Notes: generated by a model from the sequence alone, not told the origin. Numbered from the stretch's first letter, positions 15,991 through 63,194 are shown. The stretch is 64,000 nt of DNA from Atrina japonica (GCA_030159075.1 BROG01000807.1:237164-301163); one strand, 5' to 3'. Translations and numbers: made by a program.

Positions 15991-16434
15991 TACTGTAAAT
16001 TGGGATACATGTATTTTGGCCAATTTAGCCACTCTATTAAAATGGCCAAAATTAAACTGTCCAAAATCTTTATACGTTCAATGGCTGGAAAATCTGGATC
16101 TTTTTATAATTACATTCATGACTTTATGTCTTAGGCATTACATTCTCAAATCACGGCTGGTTTATCTATACTTGGTTTACTATCTACTAAGGGGAATAGC
16201 AGGATATCCCATTGATACTTGCTCAGAGAAGTCTAGATGATTTATATCCTTTTCCCAGTTGAAATCATTGTGAAAAACTGCAAGTCACATAGATATTTTC
16301 TGTAACCATACTTATAATGCTGTTGGAATTATCTATTAGCTGATCATTAAATACAAATGGCCAAAAAATAATTCTTCATTTTATGACCAAAGTGGCCAAA
16401 TTTTAGCGACGCCAAAATATCTCAATTTACAGTA
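15991..16434. mobile_element. mariner-like MITE, TA-flanked
   Basis: The left end, TA then CTGTAAATTGGGATA, is the inverted counterpart of the right end, TATCTCAATTTACAG then TA. Inner sequence is also partly inverted (TTTTGGCCAATTTAGCC against GGCCAAATTTTAGCG). TA on both sides fits a Tc1/mariner-type target duplication. There is no transposase. About 90 bp of the interior resembles the reverse complement of ~36480-36572. Confidence 0.6.
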
Positions 16435-18046
16435 GAACTACAGTAATGTAGGCTATGAAGTCATGTTTTATCTGTACACCCTATATTTGGAAAATAGACA
16501 GTATTATTTTGGTTTCTGACAGGGCCCTGATGCGCCACTTTACCTTGGTAGACCTATAGTTAGCATCTCTTCTGACTCATAACAATGAAAAAAGATAATG
16601 CATTGGTTATAATAGTTTATTTGACTATTGATAAATAATACAATTCAATATATATGAATGATAAAACTCAACAGACAGAAAACAAATATCATTCTTTAAC
16701 ATAACTTTCCAGTCATAGAAAACAGGTCAAATTGTTTAAGTTCAATGCAATGCAACACACTTTAAAAGTATTAACAAAGAGCAGATAACTCTATAATAAC
16801 AGCAACAACAATACATCCCTAATGCAGATCTATGAATCAGATAAAAAGACTGCACGTCTTTAATGTGCGGATTTCATATAAATTCAGTTCTTTAATATAA
16901 AATAGGACAGTTGAAATGATCTGGAGAGACCATAATGATCAAGTAGATGACATGTTTAAAAAAAAAAAACCCATGTGGGACCTTCAATTGCAGTTAAGTC
17001 TCAAACTCAACATTATTTCATGATTTTACTTTAACCTTGTTTACGAAATTTCTGGATGTTCTGAATCCAAGATGCTAACAAGAAAACATTGAACAACATT
17101 TCTCTTTAAAATTTTCATTATTTTCTCAATTGAATACATAGAATATAGTACCTATAATCTGTGTATGTATGTTAATAATTTTGATATTTCTAAGGAGGCA
17201 TTCATATGAAAAATATCTGATATATCTATGACAGCTGGTATTCAAGATACAGAAATATATTCATTATATATTCTTATATGTACATTTTAATCCAAAATTA
17301 TATAAATTGTGTTGAGCTTGAGATTAAGTAATCAAATCATAATCATATTAAGATAAGAGACTGTTATCCAGATACAATAAAGAGCTACTTCAAGTTGTGA
17401 CTTCCCGATATCATACTTAACTCTGGTTTAAGTTAAGTACGATATTTAATTAACAGTGTTTAAAAAGATACCTGTTACAGTTTTTATCTTTATAAACTCT
17501 GTAAGTTAAGTAAAGAGATTTAGACTAAAACAAGCACTCATTATGGCACCTGTATGAAAACTTTGTTCCTTCAAGATAATTTAGTATTTACATAGATTGT
17601 GTTACATATGTCTCTATTATCTTAAATAATTATATTCTTGACCACTTACAGTAAAAGTTAAACATATTGTCTTGTATCCTGATTATATACACTGTAATGA
17701 TCATCCTCATTATTATTTCATTTTTTATTAGTGTTATCATTACATCATCATTATTCATGTTATCATTGTTTTGTAGAAAGGACAGCATATCCATACACTT
17801 GTTATCCTTTGTATTGTTACACAGTAAGTAAACAAAATGGCACATTATTTTATTAGTACAGTATATCTATAAATACATCTGAAACTGATATCTCTACCTA
17901 CACAATATACAGTGTGTCATACAAATATATGAACTCCTCAAAATTCACTGAATATCTATAACAATACATTAAAAGATTAACTTGTCATTTTAAAAAGAGT
18001 TAGTGCATGTTTGGCCAGGTATTTGTAATTTTGAACCTGTAATTAA
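16435..18046. other. A+T-rich stretch with no recognised gene
   Basis: I see no conserved coding segment on either strand. The only structure noted is a small inverted repeat at 17407-17446 (15-bp arms with one mismatch and a 10-bp loop, arms around ATACTTAAC/GTTAAGTAC). Confidence 0.5.
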
Positions 18047-18192
18047 GGGTTAATATGTGAGTGTTTTACAAAAACTGACAGGGTATCGCCGATTCCTCTG
18101 TCAGAAATGAAGTTTCACTGTGAAGCGGATATTTCTGACAGGGGAATTGCCTATACCCTGCCAGTTTTTGTAAAACACTCACATGGTAACCC
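18047..18192. mobile_element. Foldback element with ~62-bp inverted arms
   Basis: The left arm (18047-18108, beginning GGGTTAATATGTGAGTG) and right arm (18131-18192) are near-perfect reverse complements around a 22-bp loop. The arms include TTTTACAAAAACTG and TCTGACAGGG motifs. This is typical of a MITE or foldback element; the family was not identified. Confidence 0.8.
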
Positions 18193-18531
18193 TATTCTAA
18201 TGCCTGCACATTTAAATCAGCATTTAAATGACAGTAATGACATGAAACGTTGACTTATGCTGGCTCCTACCTTTATCTATGGCCAAATTACATGTACTTT
18301 GTAAAGTTTGTTGAGTATATTGATGCACTTAAAAATAGAATCTAGTTACTGATTTATCATATGAATTTGTAAGTTTCGATACCGATTTAGTGATGCGATA
18401 TAGTTTTTGTGTTTTGTTTTTTAAACAAGGAACTCTAAATAGTGAAAAATGTTTCGACATGTATTGTATTACAAAATATGTAAATAGTAAAGTTCAGCAA
18501 GTGCATCAAAGTCGGTCAGCAGAACTTTGTG

Positions 18532-18678
18532 TGACGTCATATATAAAAACTAGCAGTGAATCATGAATCCCCTGTGAGTTTTCATTATCATCGTTTAAAC
18601 ACGAAGCAAGCAGAGTGCATTAGAATCTTGTTTCTAAGTCAATATGAACATTGATTTATCGCTGTTTAAGTTGTGAGT
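18532..18678 (+). promoter_or_regulatory. Candidate promoter: CRE plus TATA box and short leader with splice donor
   Basis: A perfect cAMP-response element TGACGTCA (18532-18539) runs straight into TATATAAAA (18540-18548). About 100 bp downstream an ATG (18644) opens MNIDLSLFKL, and a consensus 5' splice site GTGAGT (18673-18678) falls just before its stop. This arrangement fits a TATA-type animal promoter with a short first exon. No downstream exon was recognised, so it could be chance in A+T-rich DNA. Confidence 0.3.
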
Positions 18679-19882
18679 AAATTTTTGTTAGTGACACATT
18701 GTATAAATATCTATTAATCTTAAATGAATCTGATTATTATAAAAAAACCTTAACTGCTATTTCTCATGGTTCATTGTTTCTTATAGTGTTCTCAGCTTGT
18801 GTTAGTTTAAGATTCCTTTCATCTGAAATGTCTCTCAATGACATTCAATTCTACGGTATTTTGATATATGTGAAAATTTGGTAAAAGATGTAAATAGGTA
18901 AAAAATACTTTAATATGTACCAAATAACTATGAGACATTTAGAATACTTGTTTCTATGTAACTCAGGGTTCATGTATTTATACATGTGAATATCTTATTG
19001 AGAATTATAGAATGTCCTGTGTTAATGTGTGAGTCTAAGTTTTATACTGTCTGTGAGTACAAGTGTTTTTGTTTACATACCAACCTGAAATTGACATGTG
19101 ACTGAACACTTTTTGGATTTGTACTCAAGGACGTCATACCTAAATTAACAAAAGAAATTGAACTGACCGCATCCCTCATTCCCAGGTTTAACATTTGAAC
19201 TAGAAAGACATAAATTTTGTAAAAGTCACATACTCAAAATCCCATATTTAAAACCGTATCTGTTTGGAAAGAAATTATTATTTACTTATAAATTATGTAA
19301 ATTTAATAGTCTATCGTTTTTGTCAATTTCGTCTTTTTAAGTTGTTTTATATTGTCTCGTCTTGATTTAGTTTTATTTTATGTTTTAGGTCATCGTTTGT
19401 ACCATCAAGTTGATATACAAAAAGAATTAATAAACTAAGATCGAACAGTATATATGATCTAAGTGTTTTGTGTGTGATATTAGATCTAGACGATCTACCA
19501 ATATTATCACATTTCTGTGCTCCGCCTACAATCAAAAATACATGAGCTAACCACGGGTCACATCTATTTTAACAACAGAGTATTAACATATTTGATTGGC
19601 CAGGGCTTGGCACCATAAAACTTAATAATTACTTAAGTCTAAAAATTTTACTCAAGATTGGCAAATTCTGAAATCTGATTGGCCGAGCTAGGCAAGTTGA
19701 GAATATACTTCAGTAAATTCCAAGATTTATGGTAATGGACCCAGATCCATCCAATGGTGCCCCTTAAATCAACGAGAACATTAGTATGAGATGAAGGAAG
19801 AATACGGTTCGCATTGAACTGTCTGCAAATAAAAAATGGAAACCTTATAAAGAATACTTTAAAGAAAAGTAATGGTAAATTA

Positions 19883-19888
19883 TTTATT
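19883..19888 (-). terminator. Possible GPI polyadenylation signal
   Basis: AATAAA on the minus strand, about 760 bp past the GPI stop codon. It is the clearest canonical hexamer I noticed downstream of the stop, but no transcript evidence is available and a nearer non-canonical signal is possible. Confidence 0.25.
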
Positions 19889-19961
19889 TTATCTACCAAG
19901 GATCTATGAAATCTATTTTGCCCTGTGAATTAATGAGAATCAAGCATGTATTCTAGAGAAA

Positions 19962-19962
<1 letters not shown>

Positions 19963-19994
<32 letters not shown>
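19963..19994. repeat. (CA)n microsatellite
   Basis: Sixteen uninterrupted CA dinucleotides, in the probable 3' UTR or just beyond the 3' end of GPI. Confidence 0.98.
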
Positions 19995-19997
<3 letters not shown>

Positions 19998-20246
19998 GTT
20001 ATCTTTTTTGTTTGAATTTGACAAATTTTATATTCTCATCGAATGAAATTACAGTCATGGGATTCAGCCACATTGACCAATTGTCAGAAAAAACAAACAA
20101 CAACCAAACGTTTCCCTCTCTAAAAGCAAAACATTTTAAAAGCATGTGCACCAGATTTATATGAAGCAACTTTTACAATGCTAATGAATTACTGATTTAC
20201 AATACTAAACTAATCAAAGCCAGGGACAGATAGAAGCATATCATTT

Positions 20247-20340
20247 CACCAAAGTGCCCTTCCTATATGTCACCAAAGTGCCCTATATGTCACCAAGGTG
20301 CCACTCCTATCTATCACCAAAGTGCCCTTCCTATTTGTCA
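20247..20340. repeat. Short tandem repeat CACCAAAGTGCCC...
   Basis: About four imperfect units of ~20-28 bp, each containing CACCAAAGTGCC (one reads CACCAAGGTGCC). It lies in the likely GPI 3' UTR. Confidence 0.85.
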
Positions 20341-20644
20341 ACATAATCCTCCTCCTATATACAGAACTTACAGGTACTGAATACCATACTCACAAGAAAT
20401 CGGTTTAAAGGGAAGATATTTAGAATATGAATAGGGCCCAGTTACCATAGTTACTGAGAAATCAGTTTTAGAGAACATTTTTAAAATATTCAGAAGATTA
20501 CGTAGATACACACCTGCATAACAAGGTATGACAATCACAGTCAGTAACTTTAGTCACCCAAGTGACATTCAAAAACTTTAAAAGACTAAACATTATGTTG
20601 CCATGTAAGTGATATTGCAATTTTTTTTAACAGAATACTGTCAT

Positions 20645-54470
<33,826 letters not shown>

Positions 54471-55496
54471 CTGAAAACAAAGTATCCAATATAAGGTAAG
54501 AACCATGAAATCATTTACCCGTCACAATAAATCATTTGATATTATTATAATGACAATACGTATATCTTACAACAAAATAATTATATGTACACTGTAGGGC
54601 AATTCCATGAAAAAGTGTTTATGCACAACACAAATTCAAACTGCCTCAATTCAAGCTTTGTTGATATTGTTTATGAGTTTATTGTAACATCTTTCAGAAA
54701 TAATTAGATTGGGTGCAGAAAAACCTGTATTATCACTTTTACCCTTTATGTGTTGGTATCCTATTTCCATCACTACATCATGGATTCTACAAAACAATTT
54801 TAAAATACAGGCTGTCTCTCAGTGGTATAGATGTAGCAACTGTCTTCCAACCTGAATTGATAGTGAATGGTAAGGCTTCAATGGTGTCACTAACAGTCTG
54901 AACCTGGGCACTTTCAACATTTTGATAATCTAAATTGGAATTCGTGAAAGTCGTCTGTCCCGTACGACATAAAAAATTACCATTTTTTTCAAAAGACATA
55001 CAACAGTGGTTATATAGATACTCTGAGTTTTGTCCAGAGCAACAGTACATGTATCAGGCAGTACATGTATCAGGCATGTCTCAAGATTTCCTTCATTTGT
55101 TGTGAATACAATGCAATTATATACTGTTCCGTATGACACTTTTATCCTGTATGACACTATTGTTCCGTATACCTGATGGGTTATTAGTACTGTAAAAGCC
55201 TTTGTTATACAATCAAATGCAAAAAAATTAATATTCTCCTTTGTTTTAAAGTGTGTTACTACAGTTTGCAATGTACAATAGCAGGCAAACACAATAGTTT
55301 TATTCCAGAGTTATATCTATTCATATCCAAGTAAACTAGGGGTTTTCTTACCTCCTAAGTTCGGGGTCCAGGTTCCAAATATGTGGAAAATATACGTTTT
55401 AAATTGATTGGGGCAACCTGACAATTTCAACCCTATTTACTTTTTTGTAGATCTTTGCATGCTGAACAATTTTGCTTCATTCACTTTTACTCTAGC
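54471..55496. other. Upstream intron or 5' flank, no gene recognised
   Basis: I searched by eye, on the minus strand, for a segment encoding the missing GPI N-terminus (a '..LF..D..RF..FS' type end with a two-base overhang and a GT donor) and found none here or further right. Confidence 0.5.
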
Positions 55497-56427
55497 TATT
55501 ATACTTTTCAAGATAATGTCAAAAAACATCCAAAAACATGAAAAATCCACAAAAAAGGGGAAATAACTCACATGAGGGTCGACCCGACAATTTCCACCAA
55601 AATAAACTTGGGTAGATTTTTGCAAGCCGCTCATTTTAAGGTAACAGTTTTTCCCTAGCTTTAATGATTTTGGAGAAACATGTATTAAATAAGAAAAACT
55701 GCTGACTCATTCAATCTATTTTTAGCCATGACAGCCATGTTTGGTCCTAGCCCCTTTTCGTCCAAAAACTTAACGCAGCTTTACATGTTTATACTTTCTG
55801 TCAGGTTTAATTCAAATTGACCCAATGGTTCTGGAGAAATAGTAAAAAATGTTGAAAATTTTATAAAAATAAAACATTTTCCATTTACTTAGGTGTCTGT
55901 GACCTTGACCTTTGACCCATGACCATGACATTTTGTCAAAATGATTCTTAGATAATTCCTTACAACTTTCTCATATATCTTTGTATATAAAAAGTTGATC
56001 AGTTTTGAGTTATTAAACAATTTATTATGCAATTGTACCCTTCATTACTGAAGTGCTCCCTTGTGGCTCGTTTATAAACAGATTTCAGTTTCATTCGCAA
56101 ACTTTGTAGATATTGACTTAACAATCAATTCATGCATATAAAATTTGAAAGTCATCTGATCATTGGTTCATGAGAAGAAGTTTTTTAAAGATGTACGAAG
56201 TTTTGGTCCTTTTTGGCCCTTTTGAAGCCCATATAGGTCCTAGCCCCTTTTTATTTGCAAACTTTATGTGCCTTCCGACGGGGATGTTATATGCCAAGTT
56301 TGGCTGATATTGGCCCATTGGTTCTTGAGAAGAAGTCAAAAATGTCTAAATGTTAACAACGCACGACAGATGACGACAGACAAAACACGATCGCAATAGG
56401 TCACCCTGAGCTTGCTCAGATGACCTA
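55497..56427 (+). mobile_element. ~0.95-kb interspersed repeat, copy 2
   Basis: Second copy of the element at 48392-49341, with scattered substitutions and small indels. Ends GGTCACCCTGAGC..GCTCAGATGACCT, a clean terminal palindrome. Confidence 0.88.
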
Positions 56428-57448
56428 AAAATAATACAAATACATTATAGGCATATGCTTTTTCTAAAATTTTACCCTCTTTTATATTTCATAGATTTAG
56501 AGAAGATTTTGAATGACTTATAAATAAGTATATCATCACTGTACAATTTATCTAGCTAATTGGCCACAACATAAAACCCAAACCCTACTTTATGTATTAT
56601 AAATTTCATAATTTTTGTAGAAATCTTTACATTTTTGTGATTTCCTAGCACCAAAGTATCCCTGGCCCATACCCTAAACCCTTACTCCTAGAATGATACA
56701 TGTAGATTTTACAATTTTGGTAGAAGACTTATATGAAACATCAACGCAGTTATGTTATGCTAAGTTGTTAATTGGGAACAAGTCAAAGCACATTTCACAG
56801 TATGGGGCTAATAACACATTATATTGACGCATAATTAGACATGTATGTGCATTTCAGCAACATAAACTCAACTTCAAGATTGAAATTTCCAAATCACACT
56901 TATATTCGTATATTTTTGCTTTTTAAAATGACAATATAGTAATAAGTCACTGAAAAATATAAGTCTACAATACTTGTTGAAATATATGCTATTAAAGGTC
57001 AGTTCGGCATCCTTTATGAATTTTAAGAAATTATAAAGTTGCTTCAGAATGTTACTTTTCAATTATTTTTTACCATTATACTCTTGTGATTGAACTGACA
57101 TTAAAAGTGATAGACTAGACTTTTAACAATTCTTGTGCACGATTATTATGCTAATGAGTTTTCATCAAGTTTCCCTTACTGTGTATTGGCAAGATCTGTC
57201 TGTGAAGTTAGACATAGAAGTTGCCTCATACCTTATTCACAGTGATCTTAACTGATGAGAAACTGTGGCATTCTTTGAAGTTGGGAAAATGTTTTATGTG
57301 TACACATATTGACCTAGAGGTTTAAGGCTACTGATATGAGTATAGAATATAATGTAAGAGTGTAATACTGCCTTGTTGCACAGAAATTTAATATTGATGA
57401 AATAATATTTATAAGCACAAGATTTTATAATCATATCGCTGATCTATG
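56428..57448. other. A+T-rich stretch with no recognised feature
   Basis: No conserved coding segment, long repeat or foldback was noticed. Confidence 0.4.
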
Positions 57449-57631
57449 TACAGTGAAACCTGAATATAGGGGTCACCCAAGGGACTAAAAAATATTGACC
57501 TTTATCTGCAGGTGACCCTTATACAGAGGTTCAATTCAGTTGAAGTGTGAAGTCAAAGGACTTGAAAAAACTGGTCTTTATAAACAGGTTATCCTTATAT
57601 AGAGGTGGTCGCTATGGCAGGTTTTACTGTA
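57449..57631. mobile_element. TA-flanked MITE, CAGTGAAACCTG ends
   Basis: TA-CAGTGAAACCTG at the left and CAGGTTTTACTG-TA at the right are inverted with one mismatch. The interior (GACCTTTATCTGCAGGTGACCC) is similar in theme to 61485-62760. Tc1/mariner/pogo-like and non-autonomous. Confidence 0.7.
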
Positions 57632-57856
57632 GTTTGTTGCATAATAAATAAGCCATCAGTACTCATGTTAAGCCAAATGCCTGACTTGATTTTTAGTTAC
57701 TTTTTTTGTAAAACCTAGTTTTACCGAATTAAAAAGTATTCAGTACACTAAGCGTATTATACCTCATTAAACTTACGATTACCATCAACTTGTATCAGTA
57801 TTTTCAGTACTTTGATTATTAAATAGTGTACAGCTTTCCTCTACAATGCATGGAAG

Positions 57857-58230
57857 TAGGGCTCTAATTGATAGACTCGATATTGATATATCGATACACA
57901 AATTGAATCGATATGATAATCGTTACACTTTTAAAGTATTGATATATTTCATTATGAATTTCACAGTATGTATTTTCTTTTACAATTTCTACAATTTTCC
58001 ATTTGTTTTACTTCATGTTATTGAACTTTGTTTTATTTTTTTCTAATTGTTCAATTTTTTCAAATAAATGATGTTTTCCTTGCAATGATTGTTTTTTTCA
58101 TCTTCAGATGGTCAAATATGCAATAAAACAACTAAATATTACAATGAATCTATTTATTTTGAATGCATTCACAGAAGTACCAAATTATTCGATATATCGA
58201 TACTTTTTACTCTTCGATATATTGATATAG
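57857..58230. mobile_element. Possible transposon fragment rich in ATATCGATA
   Basis: Starts TAGGGCTCTAATTGATAGAC and contains GATATATCGATAC on the left, with CGATATATCGATAC and its inverse again near 58190. It resembles the ends of some hAT elements. Boundaries uncertain. Confidence 0.3.
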
Positions 58231-58862
58231 AATTTCTCATCAATGACAGCACTACATGGAATTCGGAAAGATTTTCTAAGACTAAGCAGAGCATCACTAC
58301 AAGTACTTGTTTTTGAAGATGATTATCAATTAGGAAGATATCCTACATTGTAAGACTGCATGTAAGTAAATTAAAATCATTATTATATATGGCTAAATTG
58401 GTCACATCCCAGACCCTGAACCACCCTGATGACGATTTGATGGTGAGAAGCTGTGACATCATCTTGAAATACCCTTTTGTGATCAGATAAAATATTAGGT
58501 AGACATGAATTTGTACAGAACAATTAACACAGTAGGTATCAGCCTGTTACTTTCCTCCATTATCAGATAACATACGTGGCTGTGCCAACAGTACAGTAAT
58601 ACCTGAACTGATTATCATCTACTGATGTGACCACAATAATCTTCAACTATGGACAATCTGTGTTCCCTACTACATAAAAATGTAATTACACAAAAAATAA
58701 ATGTCAATCACTTAAAAACCTGGTATTATTTAAGAATAATATAAAGAAAATTAAATAAAAATTATCAAAATACAGTGGAATCTGGTTATGTTAAAATCTG
58801 ATGAGTCGAAATTCTGGTTATGTCAAAGTCAAACGGACGGTCCCGATTATTTTAATATATAT

Positions 58863-58868
58863 ATACAT

Positions 58869-58918
<50 letters not shown>
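58863..58918. repeat. (TA)n microsatellite
   Basis: Long TA run followed by (TG)n, inside the 1.56-kb element. Confidence 0.95.
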
Positions 58919-58929
<11 letters not shown>

Positions 58930-59869
58930 ATGACGAACCTGTCTATTCTTGCTGATATTTTTCTTTGATCTATCATTTAGTTTATTATAATTTTATTTCT
59001 TTCTTATTTATTTTCTAATTACCTGACTTTAACAGTACTAACCTCGTTTAACAGTCTTAATATAGCAAACTTCGACAGGTTCCACTTGATTACATTATGT
59101 CTTTGGAGGTCACTTTTCTATGAATATTATTGGCTCATTAAGTTTTTCGGATACTTCCGGAAAGTGTTACAATTATAAAACATGTGTGACACAATGTTAC
59201 GCTCTCTATTTCCCTTTTTTCATTCTCTTGACATGCTCATGTGAGGTGAACTTCATTTTTATATCATTTTTAATCCATCCTGTCTGTTGCCATCATTCAC
59301 TTCTACCAAATTAAATGACCTTTTAGACACTACTAGTGTGTGTTTTCGTGTATCTTGAGTATGTTTTTGTTAATTAATATTATAATTTTATAAAGTGATA
59401 GTTTTTGGTGTCAGGTCTGACATGGGGCACGAGATACTTGTGAAATAGTTTGGGTTAAGTAAAATTAATTACTATTCATTTTCGTACTTTATTTTTAGGA
59501 AGACTGAAATATGAATGATGTTATTAGTTTACTTTTATATGTACGTAGTGTTATTTGGCAATGTGTGGCCAGTAAAACATATTCCAGTATGTGATCGGTT
59601 TTTCACGTATTCCAGTGTCCCTAGGCTTAGACCTTCAGACAGGTAATTTTAGACCTGTTATTATTTTGTCACCACTTTTATTTTGTGTTGTCTTCATATT
59701 TTAGTTCTTATTTATTTTGTAATAAATGTTCTAGTGTCTAAAGTCAATTTGATTGTTGTTTTATTTTCTGAAAAGAGTTAGCCAGTCAGCGGTTACGGAA
59801 ATCTGCAACTGAAAGGGGCAGTCGAACTCGTGTTTGTTTGTATTTGTGACTCATCTCTGTCTACGTGTG

Positions 59870-59870
<1 letters not shown>

Positions 59871-59928
<58 letters not shown>
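59871..59928. repeat. (TA)n microsatellite
   Basis: About 58 bp of uninterrupted TA. The YIYIYI open frames over it are by-products. Confidence 0.97.
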
Positions 59929-59929
<1 letters not shown>

Positions 59930-60334
59930 CTTTTATTCCAGATATCTTGGAAGTTTTTATCTCAAAATTTCGCTTATTTCAAAGTATTTTTCTCGTCAGA
60001 AAGATTGAAATATTACAGAATTATCGCTTGTTATCTCGAAGTTACCATCTGCAACTGAAGGTTTACATTTTGTATGCAAAAATCATTCTTAAAATTACTT
60101 GTTTACCTGCAAAACACGGGACAATCTATTTCTGTTAACGAGCCAATATGAAAGTGTAATTAATAATTGCTTAAATCCAATTTGAAATAAGCAGTACCCC
60201 GAGTAGGTCTATTCGTTGTCCAATAAGAATAGAAAATATGTGAATTGAAAATTTTGGTTATCTCGAAAGACTGCCCGGTTCTCGAAGCAAACGGGGCGGT
60301 CCCGCAAATTTCGAGATAGCAAGATTCCATAGTA

Positions 60335-61484
60335 TAAGTGAAAGTCAAAAAAGTTGAAATTAAAAATAATTTTTAACTGATTACAAATACATTTGTACAT
60401 GTACATTACAATGTATGTTGATGCTCTGATCAGTGGCATGGGAAGTAAATAAATAGGGGGTGGACAAACAATTTGTTTATATACAATTACATTTGAAACA
60501 ATTGTGAGATTAAACAAGTGTGCATTTACAAATGTATCATTATGAAATTAGGTCAGGGTTCAACATTAAGGTTTGTCCAGGAAAAGTCCATTTTGCATTC
60601 AGACAAGTAGATGTAACTTCTCGCTTGTCTGATAGGACAATAATTCAATAAAGATTATTCTTGTTTAAACACAAAATAATATCTATAAAAGTTACAATTG
60701 ATTTTCAGGCAAGTCATTTTTGCATTTGGAGAAGTAGATTTTAATACTACTTTTCCTGCAGGACAAGTGGAAATTTTCATTATTGTTTTATGTTTTCTTC
60801 ATTTTGATGCACTAAAATTACATGTAGGTGCACATTATTTGAGGATGTGTATTATATACATGTAATGTATGCGAAAAATACATTTCAGTGTAATATCAAT
60901 ATACATTGTATTGGCCAAAATCCTGTCAACTGATTCACACAAATCATGTACATATAGGTTACTAATGAAACAGGAAGCCTAGAAGGAAATTATAAATCCT
61001 ACTATGTACTTTACTATGGTACATGTCAGTCAGTTATAGACGTACCGGAAGTTTGTATATAAATACATCATAGGATAAAGCTACTTAGGCATTAGGATTA
61101 TCATCAGTATCAAGGGTAAACATCTTTAATATTTAATCAATTGTTGAGAAGTACTCACAGGGACTTATTTTGCCCCACCCCTCAGTCCATCTGGTCAAAA
61201 AACACAAACTTAGTAGAAGACTTTGTGTACATTGTACATGTACTTGCTTTGTGAAAACTTAAAGATGTCAAAAACATGTCAAAAACTATTTCTTTGATTT
61301 CAATAAAAACACAAATTTGAACTATACATTCATGTAGATTACTGATACACAATCTTATTTTTTAATACATGTACTGATGCAGTGGTTCTGGGAATGATTT
61401 TCAAAGAGCCTATTTTGACCCATCCTGGATCCACCCCCAGTCCATCTGGCCAAAAAAACACAAACTTGGGTAGAGGAACGTGAT
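60335..61484. other. No gene recognised
   Basis: Only dispersed-repeat scraps are seen, such as AGGTCAGGGTTCAACATTAA near 60552 (a possible CAGGGTT hAT-like end without a partner). Text in TCCATCTGG..AAAAACACAAA occurs at both 61188 and 61442. Confidence 0.4.
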
Positions 61485-62760
61485 TACAGTCAAACTTGTA
61501 TATATAGACCGCTCAGGGAAAATTACAAAAACGGTCTTTATAGACAGGTGGTCTTTATATACAGGGTCACATGTGATATTATGAAATCCAAGGTATCGGA
61601 AATGACTTTCATTATTTCCAACTACATATTTCTTCCCTGGTTGGATGTTTCATTTAGTAATTAAATGTATATTGTAATTATTTACTAAAATGATTTTTCT
61701 AACTCCATGGAAAATATTCATTTTTTTAAATTCCAAATTGGGAATTTTTGCATATTTTGGAGAAATACAAGCCATTTTTGCATTGGGAAGGGTTCTGTAA
61801 CCGGACCAAAAACAGGCATAGGAAAAATCACTGTAACTAATACATGTAGAACATGTAAATAATGAGAATAAGAAATAATTCAATGTTTTAAGCAAAATTA
61901 ATCTATGATGTAATTGAATTATATACATTTACATTAACGATACGGCACATTATTAAAACTGAGACAAATATCTAAAATGTGTTCAAAGTTGTTGGTCTGT
62001 GTTGTTTTAAGTCACACAGAAGTGTAAGAATATACAGAAAGATATAGATCATACAGAAGTGTAAGAATGTACAGAAAGTTGTAGATCATGTAGATAGATG
62101 AATTTTCATTTTATTTGACATAATCCAATGCAACGAGCGCCGGTGATTTTTCTCTTTTGACTGAGATGTTGACTTGCTAATCAAGTGATGTTCGATAAGA
62201 TAAGATGTTAAGACAATTACCCCATTGCATTCCAGAATATGAGTAAACAATTCATCAATCGTTCAGCAATGATATTTAAATGTGTCATTTCTGAATTTTT
62301 TTCTTTTTAGTCTTAGTCTTTCACCGATTAAGTAATCAACACTGGAAACTTAGGTCTTTAATTGATGATCGAAAACAAAACATCAATCAGTCAGCGATGA
62401 TTGTTAGTTCCTGGTTGTAAAAACACCCTGTCATTAAGCACATCTGAGTGCCTAATTACTACCTGGGGCGTTAATTGACACCTCCAGGTGTGTTGTGACT
62501 GTCAAAACATCGTGTATTGCGCAACGTTGTTGATTAGGTCTCCAATTATCTCCCTTCCATGAGTAGTAAGTGTAAGCAGTCACTATACGCAAGTAGGACA
62601 ACTATCAGCAGACAAAATATAGCGGTTGACAGTCGCGTAAGGCAGGTGGTTGCTATATAAGGGGTAAATATATAGTGATTCTCAAGGCGCGGTCCAAATA
62701 GGGTCATTATGCACAGGAAGTCGTTATATGAGGGGGGTTGCTAAGGCAAGTTTGACTGTA
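61485..62760. mobile_element. 1.27-kb TA-flanked mariner/pogo-like element
   Basis: Perfect 12-bp inverted ends CAGTCAAACTTG/CAAGTTTGACTG are flanked by TA on both sides. Subterminal blocks (GACCGCTCAGGG, GGTCTTTATAGACAGG, GTCGTTATATGAGG) resemble the 57449-57631 MITE. No transposase frame is seen, so it is probably non-autonomous. Confidence 0.75.
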
Positions 62761-62993
62761 CTTGCTTCCTGTAAAGTCAGGGCAAGAAAAATGTACTTGT
62801 CCACCTGTCCTGGAGGAGTGAAAATAGATTAGGGACTCAAAGTTACAGGACCGCAGTTATCGTGAAAGCCCCAAAGGGTCTATTGGCAGCAGTATTAGTG
62901 CTATTTCTAAAACTAAAGTCAATTAATTAATAACTTTTCCAATTAACCTTAACATCGCTGTTTTGCAAAGCAATTGTGTGTAATGTCTCATTG

Positions 62994-63194
62994 ATATTAA
63001 ATTATAACAAACCAACTCTTGACGTCTTATTAAATTATAGAAAACCAACTCTTGACGTCTTATTATATTATAACAAACCAACTCTTGACGTCTTATTATA
63101 TTATAACATACCAACTCTTGACGTCTTATTATATTATAACAAACCAACTCTTGACGTCTTATTATATTATAACATACCAACTCTTGTACGTCTT
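62994..63194. repeat. 33-bp minisatellite
   Basis: Six copies of a 33-bp unit containing ACCAACTCTTGACGTCTTAT. The period is a multiple of three and stop-free, so both strands show open 11-residue repeats (QELVCYNIIRR on minus). Each unit carries TGACGTCT, one base from a CRE. Confidence 0.97.

Larger units (their letters stand above)
58771..60334. mobile_element. 1.56-kb TA-flanked mariner/pogo-like element
   Basis: The left end TA-CAGTGGAATCTGGTTATG and inverted right end TA-CTATGGAATCTTGCTATC share an inverted theme (GGAATCTxGxTATxTCxAA). Both ends also carry a GACGGTCCCG/GGCGGTCCCG block. The interior has two (TA)n tracts and no transposase. Confidence 0.6.

Noticed and set aside
58590..58650. 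Possible GPI upstream exon ending ...SVDDNQFS before a GTATT donor
   Set aside because: The phase and final Phe-Ser fit, but a stop lies only 15 codons upstream and the residues before it do not resemble the GPI N-terminus.
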